Below, in pieces: positions 43,769 to 52,042 of a stretch of 64,000 bases of DNA (the first letter of the stretch is position 1; the number at the start of each line of letters is the position of its first letter). The notes beneath the pieces are model-generated. The model ran no database searches. It was not told where the DNA came from and saw nothing but the letters and a program-made list of their open reading frames with translations. Made by a program: the position numbers and the translations under genes. This DNA comes from an uncultured Prevotellaceae bacterium (GTDB lineage: Bacteria; Bacteroidota; Bacteroidia; Bacteroidales; Muribaculaceae): the NCBI GenBank assembly GCA_947167995.1, contig CAMVKS010000001.1, positions 1-64,000 of the forward strand, given 5' to 3'.

Positions 43769-44194
43769 ATGAATCGATTGAAAGAAATGCTCAATAGCGA
43801 CATCGTTAGGGGAGTGGTGCGCACTGCTACCGGCGAAGTCATCGAGTTTCACAGCCCTGGGGTGAAGGACCTTTTCACTCTTGTGGTTTCAAGGCCTAAT
43901 GCGCTTGTTGGAGCAACTGTCGCCGACCGTGTGATAGGGCGTGGAGCAGCGTTGTTGTTGGTCTTAGGCAAGGTGGAACGTGTCTATGCCTCGCTCATTA
44001 GCAGCCAGGCAGTTGAAGTGTTTCAAGAGGCTGGTATCAGGGTTGACTATGACAAAATGGTCCCCAACATCATCAACCGCGATGGCTCCGACATCTGCCC
44101 CGTCGAGAAATTGACAATGAGCATCACCAATCCCGAAGTGGCCCGTGAGAAAATTAAAGAATTTTTAATCAGCAAAAACATAATTGAATCATGA
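43769..44194 (+). CDS. DUF1893 domain protein
   Basis: Protein of 141 residues that matches the DUF1893 family (cytidine-deaminase-like fold), for example VADRVIGRGAALLLVLGKVERVYASLISSQAVEVF, the region equivalent to the zinc-site helices. The usual deaminase HxE/CxxC zinc ligands are not obvious, so enzymatic function is doubtful. The ATG at 43769 is chosen over the upstream one, which falls on a promoter-like TAACTTTA at about 43737. It overlaps the next gene by 4 nt (ATGA). Confidence 0.75.
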   Translation: MNRLKEMLNSDIVRGVVRTATGEVIEFHSPGVKDLFTLVVSRPNALVGATVADRVIGRGAALLLVLGKVERVYASLISSQAVEVFQEAGIRVDYDKMVPNIINRDGSDICPVEKLTMSITNPEVAREKIKEFLISKNIIES

Positions 44195-44709
44195 AATCTA
44201 CAACATCATCGGTAGCTCTTTATCAACTAAGCTACAATCAGTTGAAAACTTATCTTGTTGCAGCATTGTTTATTGTGGGCAACATTGCATTGCCACAGCT
44301 GTGCCATCTCATGCCACAGGGTGGACTCATCTTCCTGCCCATTTATTTCTTCACGCTGGTAGCAGCCTATAAATATGGCTTTACAGTGGGATTGACAACA
44401 GCAGTGCTCTCGCCACTGGTAAATAGCGCATTGTTTGGCATGCCTCCTGCAGCAGCATTGCCCATCATCTTCATCAAGAGCGTGACTCTTGCTGTAGTTG
44501 CTGCGTTGATAGCCAAGAAGACCAATAAGGTGACATTGCTCACCGTGGCTCTTGCTGTGATTGCCTATCAGTTAATAGGTTCACTCGCTGAGTGGGCTAT
44601 GACAGGATCAATCGACAAGGCTTCTCAAGACATCATTCTGGGCTGGCCAGGCTGCCTGATTCAGATTGTGGGAGGATATGCGATTTTGCGTTATTTGCTC
44701 AAGAAGTGA
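44191..44709 (+). CDS. ECF transporter substrate-binding (S component-like) membrane protein
   Basis: Integral membrane protein of 172 residues with about six helices (LVAALFIVGNIALPQLC, LIFLPIYFFTLVAAYKYG, VGLTTAVLSPLVNSALFG, AALPIIFIKSVTLAVVAALI, VTLLTVALAVIAYQLIG, LIQIVGGYAILRYLLKK). The pattern resembles ECF S components for vitamins or metals, and its APFG-like positions hold Ser/Pro-rich loops. The required EcfT and EcfA components are not in the window. It overlaps DUF1893 by 4 nt and is 1 nt before the aldo/keto reductase gene, which indicates one translationally coupled operon. Substrate unknown. Confidence 0.7.
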   Translation: MKSTTSSVALYQLSYNQLKTYLVAALFIVGNIALPQLCHLMPQGGLIFLPIYFFTLVAAYKYGFTVGLTTAVLSPLVNSALFGMPPAAALPIIFIKSVTLAVVAALIAKKTNKVTLLTVALAVIAYQLIGSLAEWAMTGSIDKASQDIILGWPGCLIQIVGGYAILRYLLKK

Positions 44710-44710
44710 G

Positions 44711-45808
44711 ATGGAGTATAAAACATTCAAAGATATAACCATTTCTCGCCTGGGATTTGGCAACATGCGTCTGCCCGAAAAGGACGGACGCATCGACCGT
44801 GAGAAGGCCAGTGCGATGATTGACCGTGCCATGAAGGGTGGTGTTACCTATTATGATACTGCTTGGATGTATCATCATGAGGACAGTGAGACTTTCCTTG
44901 GTGAAGTTCTGCCTAACTATCCCCGCGAGAGTTTCTATCTTGCCACGAAGTTCAACATCGGTTTCAATCCCGATTATCGCCATGTGTTTGAAACTCAGCT
45001 CAAGAAGCTTAAGACCGACTATCTTGATTTCTACCTCATTCATGCCATTGGCGACAACACAATTCATCCCTATGTCGACGATGGCAGTGTGGCCTATCTC
45101 ATTGAGCAGAAGGAGAAAGGACGCATCCGCAATCTTGGTTTCTCGTGCCATGCGAGCAATGAGTCACTCCGGTGGTTTGTTGAGCAATATGATTGGGGCT
45201 TTGCCCAAATCCAGCTCAATTGCTTCGACTGGCTCTTTTCTCACACACAAGAGGAGTATCGCATTCTTGAGGAGCGCAACATTCCCATTGTAGTTATGGA
45301 GCCTGTGCGAGGTGGGCGATTGTCGCGTCTCGTACCTGAGGCCGAGGCGATGCTTCATGAGGCTCATCCTGAGTGGTCGCTTGCTTCGTGGATGTTCCGT
45401 TTTGTACGCTCATTGCCACAGGTCCAGGTGATATTGAGTGGTATGAGCACGATGGAGCAAGTGGAGGACAACTTGCGAACATTTGACGACGACAACAACT
45501 TCACCGACGCTGACCGAGACCTCCTGTTCCGCGCTATGGAAATGTTCAAAGAGCAGATGCAAGTGCCATGCACTGCTTGTCGTTACTGTACCGATGATTG
45601 CCCTATGGGCATCAATATACCAGAATTTCTCCGTCTTTATAATAAATATAAGGCATACGGTGACTTTGGACTGAAAGCATTGCTTGAGAAGGTGGAATCA
45701 ACAAGTCCACCGAGTGATTGCCTAAACTGCGGCTCCTGTGCCCGCCACTGTCCACAGTCAATAGATATTCCGTCTATTATGACCGAGATGGGCGAAAAGT
45801 TCTATTAA
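44711..45808 (+). CDS. Aldo/keto reductase with C-terminal 2x[4Fe-4S] ferredoxin domain
   Basis: Protein of 365 residues. The N-terminal 280 residues form the aldo/keto reductase barrel (RLGFGNMRLP start, YYDTAWMYHHED with the catalytic Asp/Tyr, then LIHAIGDN). The C-terminal part has two ferredoxin cluster motifs, CTACRYCTDDCP and CLNCGSCARHCP. This type is common in anaerobes and can pass electrons from ferredoxin to carbonyl substrates. The start at 44711 follows the S-component stop directly. Because of the operon, the transported compound may be its substrate or a cofactor precursor. Confidence 0.88.
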   Translation: MEYKTFKDITISRLGFGNMRLPEKDGRIDREKASAMIDRAMKGGVTYYDTAWMYHHEDSETFLGEVLPNYPRESFYLATKFNIGFNPDYRHVFETQLKKLKTDYLDFYLIHAIGDNTIHPYVDDGSVAYLIEQKEKGRIRNLGFSCHASNESLRWFVEQYDWGFAQIQLNCFDWLFSHTQEEYRILEERNIPIVVMEPVRGGRLSRLVPEAEAMLHEAHPEWSLASWMFRFVRSLPQVQVILSGMSTMEQVEDNLRTFDDDNNFTDADRDLLFRAMEMFKEQMQVPCTACRYCTDDCPMGINIPEFLRLYNKYKAYGDFGLKALLEKVESTSPPSDCLNCGSCARHCPQSIDIPSIMTEMGEKFY

Positions 45809-45857
45809 GGCTTGGTGCGATAAGTTGAATCAATCTGGACGAAACTTATCAACAATC

Positions 45858-45889
45858 GTTGTGATATTTCCAAGAAATGTGTACCTTTG
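45858..45889 (+). promoter_or_regulatory. Promoter of the HU/SPOR protein gene
   Basis: GTTG-N20-TACCTTTG. The predicted transcription start (about 45895) coincides with the ATG at 45894, so the mRNA may be leaderless or use a slightly later start. Confidence 0.65.
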
Positions 45890-45893
45890 CACG

Positions 45894-46829
45894 ATGATTT
45901 CACTTATACAACACATAGAATACTTGATGATGTATCATGACTGCGTGGTGGTTCCTGGTTGGGGAGCACTCATAGCCAATAATATATCGTCGGTGTCAAA
46001 AGGCTGCCATATAGGCTGTCCAAGTCGTGTGATAGGGTTTAATTCAAGTATCACCCACAACGATGGCATGCTGGCCACTTCGTTGTCGCGCAGGCATGAC
46101 ATGACCTATGAACAGTCGTGCAAGTTCATTGAAGACACTATCACCGCATTTCGCCAGCAGTTGAATGCCGGTGTTGAAGTTGCCTTTGGCCACCTTGGCG
46201 TGTTCAGCCTCAACAACTCCGGTAAAATGGAGTTCATGCCCTTGTCGGGTGTTGAAATGGCAAATGAGTATTATGGCCTTTGCGACCTGGAATTCAATCT
46301 CCTCTCACAACAGCGTCTCGAGAGTGAGCCTGCTCAAATTGTGCCAGTGTTAAACTGGAGGGAGCGCTTGAAGGTGGTGTCGTCGGCGGCAGCAATTCTG
46401 GCACTTGGAATTCTGTTCTCGACGCCTGCCATTGTTGACAACACCTCACAGACTGCAAGCATGGGGGGTGTTGAAATAAAGACTACTCCCGCTCAGAATA
46501 TTACTGTGAAGAAGGTGTCACAAGCTACTCGGCAAGACATGAGTTTTGAACTCATCGATGACAATAAAACAGATTCTCAAGTAGAGAGCGATTTCAATGA
46601 AGGCATGCCCTGCAAAGGGGAATATCTGCTTGTAATCAACACTTGCAACAAGAGCCGACAAGCCAAGAAAATAATTGAGCATTATGCGAAGCGTGGAATT
46701 AAAGCTGTAGAAGTGGAACGCGGCAAGTATCACCACATCGTTGTAGCTAAAAGCAATGATGAGAAAGAGTTGCTCAAGGCTAAAGAGCTTCTTCCTGAAA
46801 AATACCGAAAGGCTTGGGTATGTAAATAG
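45894..46829 (+). CDS. HU-CCDC81-like and SPOR domain protein
   Basis: Protein of 311 residues. The N-terminal 130 or so residues fit the bacterial HU-CCDC81 domain family (ISLIQHIEYLMMYHDCVVVPGWGAL, then SITHNDGMLATSLS and a helix-strand unit around FGHLGVFSLNNSGK). A single transmembrane helix follows (VVSSAAAILALGILFSTPAIV, about residues 160-180), and the C-terminus is a SPOR domain (GEYLLVINTCNKSRQAKKIIEH ... KYHHIVVAKSNDEKELLKA) that binds denuded peptidoglycan. This suggests a link of DNA or membrane to the cell wall, perhaps in division. The start ATG at 45894 matches the family N-terminus. Confidence 0.82.
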   Translation: MISLIQHIEYLMMYHDCVVVPGWGALIANNISSVSKGCHIGCPSRVIGFNSSITHNDGMLATSLSRRHDMTYEQSCKFIEDTITAFRQQLNAGVEVAFGHLGVFSLNNSGKMEFMPLSGVEMANEYYGLCDLEFNLLSQQRLESEPAQIVPVLNWRERLKVVSSAAAILALGILFSTPAIVDNTSQTASMGGVEIKTTPAQNITVKKVSQATRQDMSFELIDDNKTDSQVESDFNEGMPCKGEYLLVINTCNKSRQAKKIIEHYAKRGIKAVEVERGKYHHIVVAKSNDEKELLKAKELLPEKYRKAWVCK

Positions 46830-46849
46830 CTTGACGCAAACTTGACACA

Positions 46850-46896
46850 AAAAAGCAACAAGTGGCACAATGAGTATTCGACTCTTGTGCCACTTG
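46850..46896 (-). terminator. Terminator of the His-rich lipoprotein gene
   Basis: CAAGTGGCACAA and TTGTGCCACTTG form a 12-bp stem with inner GAGT/ACTC pairing. On the minus strand it is followed by GCTTTTTTG, which assigns it to the minus-strand gene. Confidence 0.9.
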
Positions 46897-46904
46897 CGCT
46901 ATCA

Positions 46905-47126
46905 TTAATGGTGTCCGCCTGGATGGTGTCCACCAGGATGATGCCCGCCTGGGTGGTGTCCGCCTGGGTGGTGTGGCGGCGGTGGTGGTGGCGGTCCAGG
47001 ACGGCCATAATAAGGATAGTCGTAATAATAACCATCATCATACCAGTATGTGCTGCACGAAGTCATTGCCATCGAAGCCATTATCGAAAGCAGTACAGCA
47101 ACAATTAATGTCTTTCTCTTTTTCAT
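46905..47126 (-). CDS. Small lipoprotein with His-Pro-Gly repeats
   Basis: Lipoprotein of 73 residues. The ATG at 47126 (MKKRKTLIVAVLL) gives a proper signal peptide ending in the lipobox MTSC; the ORF track start lies 54 nt upstream. The mature part is a Tyr/Asp run (STYWYDDGYYYDYPYYG), seven Pro, and HHPGG repeated four times. The DNA repeats nearly every 15 bp. Such His/Pro/Gly repeats can bind Zn, Ni or Cu, but here that is inference from composition only. It ends in a strong terminator. Confidence 0.75.
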   Translation of the reverse strand: MKKRKTLIVAVLLSIMASMAMTSCSTYWYDDGYYYDYPYYGRPGPPPPPPPHHPGGHHPGGHHPGGHHPGGHH

Positions 47127-47265
47127 ATTTCTATCTTTTTGCTTAATAAGTAAATTAGTGTTCTTTGTCTTTTTTGACAATAATAGAACACAAAAGTTTA
47201 TAAATACTGCATCAAAAGATAGGAATAATAGACTAATTAGACCTTTTTATCGATAAACAGGCAGC

Positions 47266-47700
47266 TTAGCGGTTTATTCGGTGCCTTAATTCTATCACGA
47301 ACTTGCGCAACTCGTCTTCATTAGGGAAGGATGTGAGTGGAATGGCTAAGAAAGTGTAGCTGTTTTTTTTGAAACGAAGAATCAGACAATTGTTGAAGGC
47401 TGTAGTAGAGTCAATGTCGCTCCATGCAATAACGTGTGTCGACATCTTGTCGCTGCTGAAATCCAGTTTCAAGCCCTCTTCGGTTATGGTGGCGGTTTTC
47501 TCAAGTATCGACCATCGAGACTCGGGTGTCAAAGCATAATAATATAGAATAGGCATTGATATCATCACCATCGCCATCGCCACGATGAGGGCGACATAGG
47601 CAAAGCGTGTGTCAACGACAATCAGTGCTAAGCACACAACAACGGGTAGCAGCAACAACCACCACCGTCGAGCGAAGAACAACCTATAGAGTATTGACAT
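47266..47700 (-). CDS. Small two-helix membrane protein, YcxB-like C-terminal domain
   Basis: Protein of 144 residues with two N-terminal membrane helices (WWLLLLPVVVCLALIVV, YVALIVAMAMVMISMPILYYYAL) and a cytosolic beta-rich C-terminal domain (SRWSILEKTATITEEGLKLDF ... HVIAWSDIDSTTAFNNCLILRFKKNSYTFLAIPLTSF), which resembles the YcxB-like PH-type domain. Function unknown. I used the ATG at 47700; the ORF track GTG at 47739 would overlap the upstream gene by 7 nt, and may be the true start if the two genes are coupled. Confidence 0.6.
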   Translation of the reverse strand: MSILYRLFFARRWWLLLLPVVVCLALIVVDTRFAYVALIVAMAMVMISMPILYYYALTPESRWSILEKTATITEEGLKLDFSSDKMSTHVIAWSDIDSTTAFNNCLILRFKKNSYTFLAIPLTSFPNEDELRKFVIELRHRINR

Positions 47701-47732
47701 ATAGGTGCCCGAGGATATTGAACATCTCTTGA

Positions 47733-48878
47733 CTACCACACTCTGTTTTCAAGTATTAACGCCATCTTTTTGGATTCACGCAATTCATTTTCACGCTTAT
47801 ACATTTCCATGTTCTTGGGCACGAGTTGCTGGCAATAGCCGGTGCCCTCTTTGTTATACAGCTTGCTCAGGTTAAGGTAATGCTGGCCATTGCCGCGCTC
47901 GATGCTGAATACTTCGGCCTGACGGGCACGCACTTTGTCGCACTGCGGGCTGTGATTATTGGCGCCTGTGCCTTTAAGTTCCTCAGGCACGCCACCAGCC
48001 TCCCCAACGTGGACAGCAAAAGTCTCGGCACAAGGTGGGTAGCCCAGTGCTATCCACATCGTTGTAAGTGCTGCGGGCTCATGCTCTTCAGGCGAGACGC
48101 CTTCGATTACTATTGAGGCTGTGGATATGCGGCGAGGGATGAAATCCTGGTCAACTATCCACTCAGCATCACTGTGAGTGAAGTCCTTGCCAAGCAAGCT
48201 ATGATAGAATGAGCGCGAAATCTGCTCGGTGAAGATCCATGGGGCGAAGTCGCCAACAGCGATGTGAGGAGCGAGCAGGTACTTCGCATTTTCATGACGC
48301 ACATAGCCCATACCCTCGTCGGGGCGACCGCTATAGGAATAGTTGGTGCGTGTGAGCACACCGTCGGGGGCGTCGGCGAGGTCATATCTTTTATAGGTGT
48401 AATTACCCGTTTCGAAATAAGCGCCATTGCCTTGAGCATCGATAACACCAAAATTGGCTTCCACACCCAGTGGCTTGGGCAACCGTTGCAGCAATCGCTC
48501 AAAATCATCAACCGTGACACAGTGCTCCAAGGCGAGTTTCATCACCACACCTTCCTTGTCCATTTCACTCTCGGGGACATTGTCGTTGTTGAGATTATAG
48601 GATGCCGTGTTCATGATTGCGAATCCCATTTCGTTGAAACCTGTCCATGCTGCGGTGTCGGCAGGATCGGTAGCGTCGAAAATAGCAACAAACTCGTAGC
48701 AGTCGCCATGTGCCTTTATAAGTTCCACACGGTTATCGGGGCAACCGGTGTCGCGGTGTTTCCACAGTAGAGGTCTCCCTGATGCTGTTTTGCTGCCAGA
48801 GATTATAGCCGAAGTGCACGGCCATGCAACAAGTGCCACCGCCGCCATCACCAATGAGATTAATACCTGTTTTTTCAT
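47733..48878 (-). CDS. Exported C45-like Ntn hydrolase (amidase/acyltransferase)
   Basis: Protein of 381 residues of the N-terminal nucleophile hydrolase superfamily (C45/C69/linear amide hydrolase group). The signal sequence (KKQVLISLVMAAVALVAWP) ends directly before CTSAIISGSK, so cleavage there would expose the Cys nucleophile at the new N-terminus, as in choloylglycine hydrolases. The motif LLWKHRDTGCPDN carries the conserved Arg/Asp. It would hydrolyse an amide in the periplasm, perhaps a dipeptide, an acyl-amino acid or a bile-salt-like conjugate. Substrate undetermined. Its promoter faces the rho promoter. Confidence 0.82.
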   Translation of the reverse strand: MKKQVLISLVMAAVALVAWPCTSAIISGSKTASGRPLLWKHRDTGCPDNRVELIKAHGDCYEFVAIFDATDPADTAAWTGFNEMGFAIMNTASYNLNNDNVPESEMDKEGVVMKLALEHCVTVDDFERLLQRLPKPLGVEANFGVIDAQGNGAYFETGNYTYKRYDLADAPDGVLTRTNYSYSGRPDEGMGYVRHENAKYLLAPHIAVGDFAPWIFTEQISRSFYHSLLGKDFTHSDAEWIVDQDFIPRRISTASIVIEGVSPEEHEPAALTTMWIALGYPPCAETFAVHVGEAGGVPEELKGTGANNHSPQCDKVRARQAEVFSIERGNGQHYLNLSKLYNKEGTGYCQQLVPKNMEMYKRENELRESKKMALILENRVW

Positions 48879-48900
48879 GATTTAGCTGAATTTCTTGCCC

Positions 48901-48932
48901 CAAAGGTAATACAAAAATACTTTGTTGGCAAA
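48901..48932 (-). promoter_or_regulatory. Promoter of the Ntn hydrolase gene
   Basis: Minus-strand TTTG-N20-TACCTTTG, about 22 nt before the start codon, close to and divergent from the rho promoter. Confidence 0.8.
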
Positions 48933-48936
48933 AAAA

Positions 48937-48967
48937 TTTGCAGAATAAAATTAAATTACTACCTTTG
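48937..48967 (+). promoter_or_regulatory. Promoter of rho
   Basis: TTTG-N19-TACCTTTG, an exact consensus match. It gives a leader of about 210 nt before the rho start. Confidence 0.85.
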
Positions 48968-49183
48968 CACATAATTTAAGCACTTGTAGCATTCCTGATC
49001 AAGTTTTAATGCTATTTTTACACAGTGCATATTCCACTTTTATAACAATTATTTCTAATTTATCTCGATAATCTTTTTCACCGACTGTTGTAGCTATTGT
49101 TGCGTGCTTTTGTGCATGCATTTGATAGAGTAAATGATAACTGCTGCAACGCGATGAGATTTTCATGATTATTTTTCAAAATT

Positions 49184-51421
49184 ATGTATAATATTAATGA
49201 ACTCAGCTCTATGAGCGAGGCCGAATTGAAAGATTTGGCTAAATCAATGGGTATAAAGAAAGTTGCTTCTATGCCTAAGGACGATCTTGTATATCAGATT
49301 ATTGACCAGCAGGCTATCGATGCATCAATGAATGCCCCCGAACCTCCCAAGCGCCGTCGCACACGTGCCAAGAAAGAGACACCTGCTGCTGGCGATAGCG
49401 CAAAAGAGAAAAAAGAAGAGAAGAAAAACACAAAGAAAAGCGACGAAACCAAGTCAAGCAAGAAAGCAAAAGAAGAAAAGAAAACTTCTAAAAAAAACAA
49501 TAATGTTGAGCCTAAAGATGAGGTTGTCGAAGAGACTGCCGAAGCTTCTCAGCCCAAGCGCAAGCGTGGCCGTCCCCGCAAGAGCGAAGCAAAGGCATCT
49601 CAACAGGAACAGCTACCCGGCCTTGTAGAACCTGAAGCTGTGCCCGACGACAACACCCAGAGTGCCGAAGCTGTTGAAACTCAGGTTGAGCCAGCTCCAG
49701 CCAAGCGTGCTCGTCGCGAAAGGATAGAGCGTAATGTCATGCCCGAGATTCCTGATGTTGTTGAACCAGTAGTCGGCGATGATATGAACCTCGATGGCAT
49801 GCCGGAAGAAATGCCTGTGGTTGACACAATGGAGGCTGTGCCTGTTGAGGGACAAGAGCTGCCAGTGGGTGATTATCCTCAAGACGAGATTAATCAAGGG
49901 GAGATGCAAAATGAAGAAGACATGATGGAGCCTGAGCCTTCGCGCTTCGACCCCAACAATGATGACTTCATGAGCTTGTTCAACACCAATCCCAATGCAA
50001 CAATAGGGAAGAAGGCGAAACGCAGCAATGTCGAAAATCAGCCCGATGGTGGCAAATTCTTTGGCAGTGGCACCATGACTTTCAAGCCTCGCACTCCTCA
50101 GGAGCGTGAAGAGGCTGCTCGTCGTGCCGAGGAGCAGCGTCGCATTGCCGCCGAGGAAGCTGCTAAGGCTCCAATTATCATTCAAGAGCCCAAGGTCGAG
50201 AAAGAGCCCTCAAGCAACAAGCAGTCGAAGAAGAAAAAAGGCAAGGGCCAGCAGTCGCAACAGCAAGAATCGTCTTTGCCCTATGCCGACATGACCTACA
50301 ACTTCGATGGCATTCTCAACGGAATAGGAGTGCTTGAAGTCATGCCCGATGGCTATGGCTTCTTGCGCTCAAGCGACTACAACTACCTCACATCGCCCGA
50401 CGACATCTATGTGCCACAGGCGCAAATCAAGAACTATGGTCTCAAGACCGGCGATGTTGTGGAATGCACCATTCGTCCTCCCAAGGAAGGTGAGAAATAC
50501 TTCCCACTGGTTGATGTGCGTCTTATCAATGGCCGCACGCCCGAGTTTGTGCGTGACCGCATCCCCTTCGAGCATCTTGTACCGTTGTTCCCCAACGAGA
50601 AATTTGACCTCGTCAACCACACTCATCCCAACATCTCTACACGCATTGTAGATATGTTCTCGCCTATCGGTAAGGGGCAGCGTGGTCTTATTGTGGCTCC
50701 TCCCAAGACTGGTAAGACAGTTCTCCTTAAAGATATTGCCAACTCTATCTCCGAGAACCATCCCGATACCTACATGATTATCTTGCTCATCGACGAGCGT
50801 CCCGAGGAGGTTACCGACATGGCCCGCAGCGTGAACGCCGAGGTGATAGCTTCAACATTCGACGAGCCTGCCGACCGCCACGTGAAAATTGCCGACCTGG
50901 TGCTTCAGAAGGCGAAACGCATGGTTGAGTGTGGACACGATGTGGTGATTTTGCTCGACTCAATCACTCGTCTGGCTCGTGCCTACAACACCATCGCTCC
51001 TGCCAGTGGCAAAATCCTGAGTGGTGGTGTCGATGCCAATGCATTGCAGCGCCCCAAGCGTTTCTTTGGTGCTGCCCGCAACATCGAGAATGGTGGCAGT
51101 CTCACCATCATCGCTACAGCTCTCATCGAGACCGGTAGCAAGATGGACGAGGTGATTTTTGAGGAGTTCAAGGGAACAGGCAACATGGAGTTGCAGCTCG
51201 ACCGCAAGTTGAGCAATAAGCGAATCTTCCCAGCCGTTGACATCATGGCTTCAAGTACTCGTCGCGACGACTTGTTGCTTCGTCAAGACACTCTCAACCG
51301 CATGTGGATTTTGCGCAGATTCTTGAGTGACCGAACATCTATCGAAGCTATGGAATTCATCAAGGAACGCATGGAACGCACTCGCGATAACGACGAACTC
51401 CTACGCACGATGAACGATTAA
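49184..51421 (+). CDS. rho: Transcription termination factor Rho with long disordered insertion
   Basis: Hexameric RNA helicase that ends transcription, 745 residues against 419 in E. coli. Residues 1-45 are the Rho N-terminal SAP-like domain. Residues about 50-360 are a low-complexity insertion rich in Lys/Glu/Pro, with an AT-hook-like motif ([11 protein letters not shown]) and basic stretches. The core from about 361 has the cold-shock RNA-binding fold ([13 protein letters not shown]), Walker A APPKTGKT (about 505), Walker B region [11 protein letters not shown] and the Q/R loops near [15 protein letters not shown]. Bacteroidetes Rho proteins are known for such insertions, and in B. thetaiotaomicron the insertion has been reported to drive condensate formation. 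A long leader suggests autoregulation. Confidence 0.97.
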   Translation: MYNINELSSMSEAELKDLAKSMGIKKVASMPKDDLVYQIIDQQAIDASMNAPEPPKRRRTRAKKETPAAGDSAKEKKEEKKNTKKSDETKSSKKAKEEKKTSKKNNNVEPKDEVVEETAEASQPKRKRGRPRKSEAKASQQEQLPGLVEPEAVPDDNTQSAEAVETQVEPAPAKRARRERIERNVMPEIPDVVEPVVGDDMNLDGMPEEMPVVDTMEAVPVEGQELPVGDYPQDEINQGEMQNEEDMMEPEPSRFDPNNDDFMSLFNTNPNATIGKKAKRSNVENQPDGGKFFGSGTMTFKPRTPQEREEAARRAEEQRRIAAEEAAKAPIIIQEPKVEKEPSSNKQSKKKKGKGQQSQQQESSLPYADMTYNFDGILNGIGVLEVMPDGYGFLRSSDYNYLTSPDDIYVPQAQIKNYGLKTGDVVECTIRPPKEGEKYFPLVDVRLINGRTPEFVRDRIPFEHLVPLFPNEKFDLVNHTHPNISTRIVDMFSPIGKGQRGLIVAPPKTGKTVLLKDIANSISENHPDTYMIILLIDERPEEVTDMARSVNAEVIASTFDEPADRHVKIADLVLQKAKRMVECGHDVVILLDSITRLARAYNTIAPASGKILSGGVDANALQRPKRFFGAARNIENGGSLTIIATALIETGSKMDEVIFEEFKGTGNMELQLDRKLSNKRIFPAVDIMASSTRRDDLLLRQDTLNRMWILRRFLSDRTSIEAMEFIKERMERTRDNDELLRTMND

Positions 51422-51445
51422 ACTGAAGCGATATTAATAATAGAT

Positions 51446-51485
51446 AAAAAGCGTGGTCTTAAAATGAGGCCACGCTTTTTATTAT
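51446..51485 (+). terminator. Terminator of rho
   Basis: AAAAAGCGTGG and CCACGCTTTTT pair with a short inner loop, ending in a T-run. Confidence 0.88.
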
Positions 51486-51660
51486 AGGTGTTTTAAGTTT
51501 GATTACTTAACAACCTTGGTAGTTGTAGTAGTGCCCTTCTCTAAAAAAAAGTTTGTTTCTTTTAATCATTGATTTATAGCGCCCTAACAAATCAATTAAG
51601 GGAACTTTGTCCTTAATGATTGAGAGAAAAAGTTATAGTCCTTAATTGTCTTCTGAGAGG

Positions 51661-52002
51661 CTACTTCTTGTCGCGGTCGTAGTGTGGCATCTCGTTGGGG
51701 ATGACCATCGAGATTTCTACCATGCCGGCAACTTTGCCGTCCACTCGCCAGGGAGATTGGTAAATCATCTTGCGCTGGCCATTCTTGGTGATGGTGTAGG
51801 CGTTGATGGTGTCGCTTTCCATCATGTGGCGAATCATCGCCTGCGACCGCTCGTTGTGGCAGGGGAACAGATTTTGTCCCACCATCGATTTTCCACCCTT
51901 GTTGAAAGTCTCGCGTGATTTCTCGTTCATGTAAATCACTTTACCTTCGGTGTCGCACACCGTCACTGCGCAATGCAGTCCTTCGGCCCAATCTAAATTC
52001 AT
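51661..52002 (-). CDS. Stand-alone PAS domain protein
   Basis: Protein of 113 residues that is essentially one PAS domain: an early strand with AVTVCDTEGKVIYMNEKSRETF, a helix at MVGQNLFPCHNERSQAMI, then strands with INAYTITKNGQRKMIYQSPWRVDGKVAGMVEISM. No kinase, cyclase or DNA-binding module is attached. PAS domains of this type sense ligands, redox or heme; the Cys-His pair (PCHNE) is notable but not proof of heme binding. It must act on a partner coded elsewhere. It lies 40 nt downstream of the amidotransferase gene and may be co-transcribed. Confidence 0.8.
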   Translation of the reverse strand: MNLDWAEGLHCAVTVCDTEGKVIYMNEKSRETFNKGGKSMVGQNLFPCHNERSQAMIRHMMESDTINAYTITKNGQRKMIYQSPWRVDGKVAGMVEISMVIPNEMPHYDRDKK

Positions 52003-52042
52003 AGTTTTTTCTTTGTTTTAAGTTTATATAAATCTTTTAATA

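Noticed and set aside
51507-51571. Tiny minus-strand frame near the end of rho that would read KGTTTTTKVVK if one T of an 8-T run were missing
   Set aside because: As given the frame reads differently and ends after 20 residues; with no promoter or homologue evidence it may be chance or a remnant.
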